NCBI RefSeq assembly: GCF_041514305.1 | Contig: NZ_JBGMWH010000018.1 | Coordinates: 1-64,000, forward strand | Source of the DNA: Salinarimonas chemoclinalis | GTDB taxonomy: Bacteria > Pseudomonadota > Alphaproteobacteria > Rhizobiales > Beijerinckiaceae | DNA: 64,000 nucleotides | Direction: 5' to 3' | In this document: one piece after another, positions 59,530 to 64,000 of the stretch | How positions within the stretch are numbered: position 1 is the stretch's first letter | Layout: each line of letters opens with the position of its first letter | Notes under the pieces: model-generated | What the model saw: only the letters and a program-made list of their open reading frames with translations | Told to the model about the DNA's origin: nothing | Database searches by the model: none | Made by a program: the position numbers and the translations under genes

Positions 59530-60020
59530 GTCGCGTCGACGTCTACGCGAGCCTCGGCGCGATCGTCGAGCTTCTGGCTGCGTCGCCCTACCATCGTGGT
59601 CAGCCGTTGCGCCGATACGTCGCCGTGGAGATCGCTCCGCCGCTTCGGCTGGGGCAGGCTCGGATCTGGTTCGATGAGAGCGGAACCGCTACGGCGTTCC
59701 TCACCTTCGCCTGTATCACGCCGACGGTCGAGGCCGAATTGCACGCATCTGGCCGCGCCCTGCGGTCGGACGAGTGGGCCTGCGGCACGCGGCTCTTCTT
59801 CAACGATTTCGTCGCACCCTACGGCGGCGCGCGCGTCTTCATCCGCGATCTGAAGGAAAACGTCTTCCACGCCGTCCAGCAGCGCACCGCCACCAGCCTC
59901 GCCCGCGCGCCGGACGGGAGCGTGCGTGGGATCAAGCGCTGGTTCAAGGCGGATGCCGCCGCGGCGGGCGCGGCCGCCCCGGGGTCGGCTACGGAACACG
60001 CCTCGCGGCGCGAGGCGTAG
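59526..60020 (+). CDS. HlyC/RtxC-type toxin-activating acyltransferase
   Basis: 164 residues aligned with HlyC: AASPYHRGQPLRRYVAVEI has His23 at the catalytic position, and WACGTRLFFNDFVAPYGGARVF has Asp94, the second catalytic position (FIDWIAPFG in HlyC). HlyC transfers fatty acids from acyl-ACP to Lys residues of RTX toxins. No RTX repeat protein is encoded in this window; the next gene encodes a lysine-free small protein. Coupled to the upstream zincin. Confidence 0.9.
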   Translation: MSRVDVYASLGAIVELLAASPYHRGQPLRRYVAVEIAPPLRLGQARIWFDESGTATAFLTFACITPTVEAELHASGRALRSDEWACGTRLFFNDFVAPYGGARVFIRDLKENVFHAVQQRTATSLARAPDGSVRGIKRWFKADAAAAGAAAPGSATEHASRREA

Positions 60021-60061
60021 GTGGCCGGGAGGCGCTGGCACGCCCCCCGGCCGAACGAGCC

Positions 60062-60079
60062 GCCCGGCGGGAGCCGGGC
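60062..60079 (+). repeat. Hairpin between acyltransferase and small-protein gene
   Basis: GCCCGGC-GGGA-GCCGGGC, a perfect 7-bp stem with GGGA loop, in the 116-bp gap upstream of the small gene. No U-tract; it could be an mRNA processing or stability element that sets expression of the small protein apart from that of the enzymes. Confidence 0.4.
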
Positions 60080-60136
60080 AACACGCAGCACGGAGATCAT
60101 GCCTCGCATGCCTCCAAATGAGAAGAGAGACGATCG

Positions 60137-60463
60137 ATGACGGATATCGACACGATCATGGCCGAGATCACCTCGCCGGTGAGCTACGGCGGCGGTGGAA
60201 GCAGCAGCGGCGGCGGAGGCTCGGGTGGCTGGCAGAGTTCCGACTACGCCAGCAACGGATGGCCCGGGGGTCAAGGCTACGAGTCGTGGAACTTCTCGCC
60301 TTCGCCCGCTGGTCAGAACATCCGGGACGGCATCCTCGGGGGCGCCGCCATGGGACTCGCCGCTGGATTCGCAGGTGGCCCTGCCGGGATGGCGGTCGGC
60401 GGGGTCAGCGGTGCCGTCGGTGGCAGCGTGCACGCTGCGGGAGAGAATGCTGGCTTGTGGTAG
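60137..60463 (+). CDS. Gly-rich small protein, candidate exported peptide
   Basis: 108 residues: an acidic start (MTDIDTIMAEITSPVSY), a Gly/Ser stretch (GGGGSSSGGGGSGG), an aromatic Trp/Tyr/Asn/Ser segment (~32-55), then a GxxxG-rich hydrophobic stretch GILGGAAMGLAAGFAGGPAG and MAVGGVSGAVGGSV, ending in W. This is the layout of class II microcin/bacteriocin-like substrates of type I exporters: acidic leader, possible GG processing site at 18-19, hydrophobic core. It contains no Lys and no Cys. GAGAAGAGAG precedes the ATG. Assigned as substrate by context only. Confidence 0.6.
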   Translation: MTDIDTIMAEITSPVSYGGGGSSSGGGGSGGWQSSDYASNGWPGGQGYESWNFSPSPAGQNIRDGILGGAAMGLAAGFAGGPAGMAVGGVSGAVGGSVHAAGENAGLW

Positions 60464-60540
60464 ACTGGGCAAACGCCCTCACCGAAGTCGATCCCATGGG
60501 GCACGCGTCATCGCGGGCCCCTTCAAGCGGAGCTGTTGCG

Positions 60541-60738
60541 ATGTTTCGGTTGATCATGACTGCGCTCTTCTGGCTTCCGGCATTTCCCGTTGGCGCCGGT
60601 GTAAAAGCCCTGCTGCTCCGGTGGGAGCAGCACGATATATACGTGTTGTTGTTCATCTATGCATCCCTCATCTGCTTCAGCATGTACTCTGATCTTCCGA
60701 AGCTTCGAAACCGATTCATAGAGGCGTTTCGTCCTTGA
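60541..60738 (+). CDS. Small two-helix membrane protein
   Basis: 65 residues: RLIMTALFWLPAFPVGAGVKALLL, then IYVLLFIYASLICFSMYS and a basic C-terminal tail. A small membrane protein directly after a candidate bacteriocin would fit an immunity protein, but no homology is recognised. AT content is higher than in neighbouring housekeeping genes. Confidence 0.5.
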   Translation: MFRLIMTALFWLPAFPVGAGVKALLLRWEQHDIYVLLFIYASLICFSMYSDLPKLRNRFIEAFRP

Positions 60739-61255
60739 GACGCGGGAGGAAGCTGGCCGCTATGTCACGCTGACGTGCCTTCTATCGGCGCTGCAACGTC
60801 GGCCGCAATCCGCCTATGCCGTCGGCCTCGGATGGGGCCTGTTCGAATTCGCGCTTCGCATTCCCGCTTTCGCTGCCCCCTTTCTGACGCTCGACGCCTT
60901 CGCGAGCCAGGCCGCGTTCGCCGTTCAGTTTCGCTGGGGGCCGCCGGCCGCCGTCGCCGCCTGGATCGCCGTAATCGGATGGCACGTCTGCTTCACGGCG
61001 ATGATGGCCGAGGGGCTCTTGCGTCGAAGCGCCCTCCTCGTCACGTTGCCGTTCGTCGCGCACGCGTGCGCCAATGCGTTGGCCGTCGTCTCCGTCTCCT
61101 CCCTCGGCATGCAGCCGGTGGTCGCAGTCGTGAATTGGATCGTTCTCGCCGTCCTCGTGTGGATGACGAGACGGCTCGCGGCGCCTTCGGACGGTGGCGC
61201 GATCGTTCGCCGGTCGGGGGCAGCGGCGGCGCGGGACGACATGGGCGAGACGTGA
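60722..61255 (+). pseudogene. N-terminally truncated YhfC-like membrane peptidase
   Basis: Frame after TAG 60719-60721 reads LETREEAGRYVTLTCLL, AYAVGLGWGLFEFALRIPAF, then WHVCFTAMMAEGLLRRSALLVTLPFVAHACANALAVV: this matches the C-terminal part of YhfC-family (PF10086) membrane proteins, including EExxR and GxGxxE-type motifs. No ATG/GTG occurs before 61001, and the N-terminal helices are missing. It may be a remnant, or translated from a non-standard start within the preceding gene's end. Confidence 0.5.
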
Positions 61256-61432
61256 ATGAAGACACCGAGCTACCGTATCTGGACCGCGTTGATCGTCGGC
61301 GTGTCGGTCGGGGGGACGGCGTTCGCACTCAACGGCCATGAGCTTCCGCTCCTGGTCAGGAGCGCGATCGGGGGCACTGTCGCGTTGGCCGCCGCCATGT
61401 TGGGGGAGCACTTGTTCAAGCCGGAGAAGTAA
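61256..61432 (+). CDS. 58-residue hydrophobic small protein
   Basis: Reads MKTPSYRIWTALIVGVSVGG, continues with TAFALNGHELPLLVRS, and ends AIGGTVALAAAMLGEHLFKPEK: two hydrophobic Gly/Ala stretches. It starts immediately after the stop of the YhfC-like frame (TGAATG) and converges on the HlyD gene. It contains Lys residues (2, 55, 58). Could be a second bacteriocin-like peptide, an immunity protein or a membrane anchor. Confidence 0.45.
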   Translation: MKTPSYRIWTALIVGVSVGGTAFALNGHELPLLVRSAIGGTVALAAAMLGEHLFKPEK

Positions 61433-61490
61433 TCCGGGCTGCTCATCGGGTTGCGTTCTGCGGCCCTCTCCGTCGGCGGGCACGCGTTCT

Positions 61491-62801
61491 TCACCGCTCT
61501 CCCAGGCTCATCTGCACCGTCTCCACGATCGGCGCAAAGAAGTAGCTGATCAATCGCCGCTCGCCCGTCACGACATCGACGGTGGCCGTCATGCCGGGGC
61601 GCAGCGGGTAGTGGCCGAGCGGTGCTTCCAGGTAGGTCGTGTCCGGCGTGATGCGGGTCACGAACACGAACGCGCCGTCCACTTCCACGGCGTCCGCCGA
61701 GACGGTGCGCACCTCTCCCGAGACGTAGCCGAAGCGTTCCGTAGGATAGGCATCGAGGCGAATGATGGCGCGTTGACCCGGTTCGAGGAAGCCGGCGTCG
61801 ATGTTGGGGAAGGCGGCCTCGATCTCCGGCGCGTCCGCAGTGGGCACGACCCGCATCAACTCCTCGCCGGCCTGAGCGACGCCGCCGACGGTGAAGACGC
61901 GCAACTGATCGACGACACCGCCGACGGGAGCCGTCAGCGTCATGGCGGCGCGGCGGCGCCTGGCCTGAACCAGTTCCTCCGAGAGCGCGGCGAGACGCGC
62001 CTCGATGTCGGCGCGCCGGGCGGTGAGCCGTGCGCGAACCCCAGCGAACAGCGCGGAACGCTCGGCGGCGATCTCGGCGGCGGTTGCGGCGATGCGCTCG
62101 GCCTCGCGCTCCAGGACGCGGCGCTCCGCTGCGAGGCGCGTGCTCTCGTCGAGGACATCGAGGTGGGTGAGGCGGCTCGTCGTGCCGCGCTCGAGCAGTT
62201 CCTGCGAGGCAGCGAGGCGCTCGTCCTGCGTCTCGAGCGCGGCATCGACGCGCGCCGCGTTCGCCTGGAGAACGGCGCGCGTGCGCGCGTTGGCCGCCAT
62301 GCGCGCGTCCGTTCGCCTCGCGGCGCTCGAAAGCTCCTCGAGCTCGGCTTCGAGCAGCAGGCTCTGCTCCCGTGCGTAGCGCCGATCTCCATCGGGTGGC
62401 ACGAACGCAGTCAGCGCATCCACGACGAAGCCCTCCTCGGCGGGGTCCCGGCTCGCGGCCTCCAGCGCCGCGTCGATCCGCGCGCGCTCGATCCGAAGGC
62501 GCAGATCCTCGGCCTCCCGTCGCGCCAGTTCGGCCTGCGCATCGGTGGAGTCGAAGGCGACGAGCACCTCCCCGGCTGCGACCCGCTGCCCATTCTCCAC
62601 CGCGATCGCTGCGATGCGACCGTCGAACTCCGGCTCGATCACCTGCACGCGCGAAAGCGGAATCACGCGCCCCTGCCCGCGCGCCACGATCTCGACTTCG
62701 AGCAGGATGGAGACCGTCACCGCGGTCGCGAACACCGCGACCAGCCCGAGGATCGTCAGGTGGAGAGTGGGGGAGACGACGCGGTCTGCTGTCGGGCTCA
62801 T
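61491..62801 (-). CDS. Type I secretion periplasmic adaptor (HlyD family)
   Basis: 436-residue membrane-fusion protein: cytoplasmic N terminus, one membrane segment (~13-34), lipoyl half-motif (IAAIAVENGQRVAAGEVLVAFDSTDAQAEL), a long coiled-coil (~100-290, Arg/Ala/Glu-rich), second lipoyl half (LTAPVGGVVDQLRVFTVGGVAQAGEELMRVVP) and C-terminal beta-barrel with GMTATVDVVTGERRLISYFFAP, the HlyD signature end. The ATG overlaps the stop of the ABC transporter (ATGA). It bridges to an outer-membrane TolC not seen here. Confidence 0.93.
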   Translation of the reverse strand: MSPTADRVVSPTLHLTILGLVAVFATAVTVSILLEVEIVARGQGRVIPLSRVQVIEPEFDGRIAAIAVENGQRVAAGEVLVAFDSTDAQAELARREAEDLRLRIERARIDAALEAASRDPAEEGFVVDALTAFVPPDGDRRYAREQSLLLEAELEELSSAARRTDARMAANARTRAVLQANAARVDAALETQDERLAASQELLERGTTSRLTHLDVLDESTRLAAERRVLEREAERIAATAAEIAAERSALFAGVRARLTARRADIEARLAALSEELVQARRRRAAMTLTAPVGGVVDQLRVFTVGGVAQAGEELMRVVPTADAPEIEAAFPNIDAGFLEPGQRAIIRLDAYPTERFGYVSGEVRTVSADAVEVDGAFVFVTRITPDTTYLEAPLGHYPLRPGMTATVDVVTGERRLISYFFAPIVETVQMSLGER

Positions 62802-64000
62802 CGTCCGAACATCGCAAAATCGATGATTCGATCGGGGTCGGGAAAGACGTCGGGCCTGTGCGTGATGACGACGACAGTCGTCTCCCGCGCGAGGTCCCGG
62901 ATCTCTCGTGCCATGATGGCCTGGGCCGCCGCGTCCAGCGCGCTCGTCGGCTCGTCGAGAACAAGGACCTTGGGGCGCATGGCGAGGGAGCGGGCGATGG
63001 CGATACGCTGTCGCTGGCCACCCGACAGATTCATCCCGCGCTCGCCCACGGGGCTGTCGAGGCCTCGCGGAAGCCGCGCGACCACATCGTCCGCTGCCGC
63101 GCGGCGGAGGGCCTCCGTCAGCGAGCTTTCGTCTTGCGCGGAACCGTGCATGCAGAGGTTCTCCCGTACGGTGCCGGTGAACAGAAAGGGCTCCTGCGGT
63201 ACGTAGGCGATCGTCCTGCGGACGTTCCCGGGATCGAAGCCGGCTATATCCTCCTCACCGAGCAGCACCCGACCCGTCTGCGGCGCCTCGATCCCGGCCG
63301 CGAGCCTGCCGAAGGTCGACTTGCCGATTCCGGACGGGCCGACGACGAGCGTCAGAGTTCTGGGCTCGAACATGCAGGAGACGCCGCGCAGGACGGCTGT
63401 GCCGTCGCCATATCCGAAGTGCACGTCCTCGAAGACGAGACGCGGCTCCAATGTGGTGGAAAGCTGCGGCTTCGTGTCGAAACCCTCCTGCGTTTCGCAC
63501 AGGATGTCGCCCAACCGCTGCCTGGCGATTCGAACGTTCTGCCAACTCTCCCAGAGACTCGCGAAGTTGCCGATGGGGCCGACGACGCGCCCGACGAGAA
63601 GGTGGAAGGCGACGAGCTGCCCGAGTGTGATCTCGTTGGCGAAGACGAGCGACGCGCCGACGAACACGATCGCGATCGTCAGCGCCCGATCGACGGCGAA
63701 GATCGTCTCTGCGTTCGCGATCCTCAGCGTGCCGACGCGGAAGGCGGCCTCGAGCGACTGGGTGAGCGTGCCCTGCAGCCGTTCCAGGATCGGCGCCTCG
63801 GCCGCAAGCGCTTTCAAAGCGACCGCTCCCGCAAGGCTCTCTACCACATGAGCCTGGTGGCGAGCGCCCCGATCGAATTGGACGCGCAGACGCTCGCGTA
63901 GGAATGGTCCGTAGGCGAGATAAGCGAACGCCTGGACCGGCAGGGTCGCGACCACGATCCAGGCCAGGGTCGTAGAAATCGTGAACAGGACCGCGACGTA
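62798..64000 (-). CDS. Type I secretion ABC transporter, C-terminal 400 residues (runs off right edge)
   Basis: Open to the window end, so N terminus is missing. Visible: last membrane segments (TLAWIVVATLPVQAFAYLAYG, AETIFAVDRALTIAIVFVGASLVFA, LGQLVAFHLLVGRVVGPI) and a full nucleotide-binding domain: GPSGIGKSTFGRLAAG (Walker A), LSGGQRQRIAIARSL (signature), VLVLDEPTSALD (Walker B), ITHRPDV (switch His). Whether it carries an N-terminal C39 peptidase (bacteriocin exporter type) or a C39-like domain (HlyB type) cannot be seen and would decide how the substrate is processed. Confidence 0.92.
   Translation of the reverse strand, partial: YVAVLFTISTTLAWIVVATLPVQAFAYLAYGPFLRERLRVQFDRGARHQAHVVESLAGAVALKALAAEAPILERLQGTLTQSLEAAFRVGTLRIANAETIFAVDRALTIAIVFVGASLVFANEITLGQLVAFHLLVGRVVGPIGNFASLWESWQNVRIARQRLGDILCETQEGFDTKPQLSTTLEPRLVFEDVHFGYGDGTAVLRGVSCMFEPRTLTLVVGPSGIGKSTFGRLAAGIEAPQTGRVLLGEEDIAGFDPGNVRRTIAYVPQEPFLFTGTVRENLCMHGSAQDESSLTEALRRAAADDVVARLPRGLDSPVGERGMNLSGGQRQRIAIARSLAMRPKVLVLDEPTSALDAAAQAIMAREIRDLARETTVVVITHRPDVFPDPDRIIDFAMFGR

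Overview
The window is very GC-rich DNA, densely packed with genes on both strands. It reads as part of the chromosome of an alphaproteobacterium of the order Hyphomicrobiales (Rhizobiales). The strongest markers are FtcR (the order-specific flagellar master regulator), CpdR, a flgBC-fliE-flgG-flgA-flgI flagellar order, DUF2336 and a YlxR/L7Ae fusion in the nusA operon. A relative of the Methylobacteriaceae/Salinarimonadaceae is plausible, but that is inference from gene content only.

Layout. 1-3754 (minus): transcription/translation operon rimP-nusA-ylxR-infB, with infB running off the left edge. 3973-16391: an ammonium-transporter/PAS/GGDEF/EAL fusion, a DUF2336 protein, a LysE-type exporter, trpS, an NmrA-type reductase with a divergent LysR regulator, a Cpx-like three-gene envelope-stress set, two tiny ORFs and ftcR. 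16617-20361: a CoA-transferase, a secreted seven-repeat Cys-containing protein and an endonuclease/exonuclease/phosphatase-family protein. 20374-25397 (minus): flagellar genes flgB-flgC-fliE and flgG-flgA-flgI, split by an oppositely oriented RES-type toxin-antitoxin pair. 25678-27949: an acyltransferase, an AbrB/PIN toxin-antitoxin pair and a small Cys protein. 27952-31882: ffh, an acetyltransferase, rpsP-rimM-trmD. 31952-36438: a GNAT, ppa, an orphan TRAP binding protein, an AbrB-type permease and a ferritin-like protein. 36773-39479: rpsO-pnp with leader hairpins and a strong terminator. 39554-41434: a HicA-like pair, then an XRE regulator divergent from a membrane protein. 41457-50509: a second c-di-GMP enzyme (with a 12-bp minisatellite inside its GGDEF domain), a histidine-ammonia-lyase homologue, a BI-1 protein, a MATE exporter and a GH13 glucosidase. 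50648-52470: an AAA-ATPase/DUF4276 pair resembling two-gene anti-phage modules. 52586-58237: DUF4149, a hydrolase, an ABC-F protein, a Phd/PIN pair, tRNA-Val, cpdR and an N-formylglutamate amidohydrolase. 58378-64000: a type I secretion cluster.

The right-end cluster is the most unusual part. A HExxH (M3-like) zincin overlaps a HlyC/RtxC-type toxin-activating acyltransferase. A 108-residue Gly-rich, lysine-free small protein and several small membrane proteins follow. Facing them are an HlyD-type adaptor and a type I secretion ABC transporter that runs off the window. This looks like a small-protein (bacteriocin-like) production and export locus that uses an RTX-type acyltransferase. A lysine-free substrate is hard to reconcile with classical lysine acylation, so either the acylated target lies elsewhere or the chemistry differs.

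Four toxin-antitoxin modules and one candidate defence pair within 64 kb show that the otherwise housekeeping-rich region has repeatedly received small accessory cassettes.
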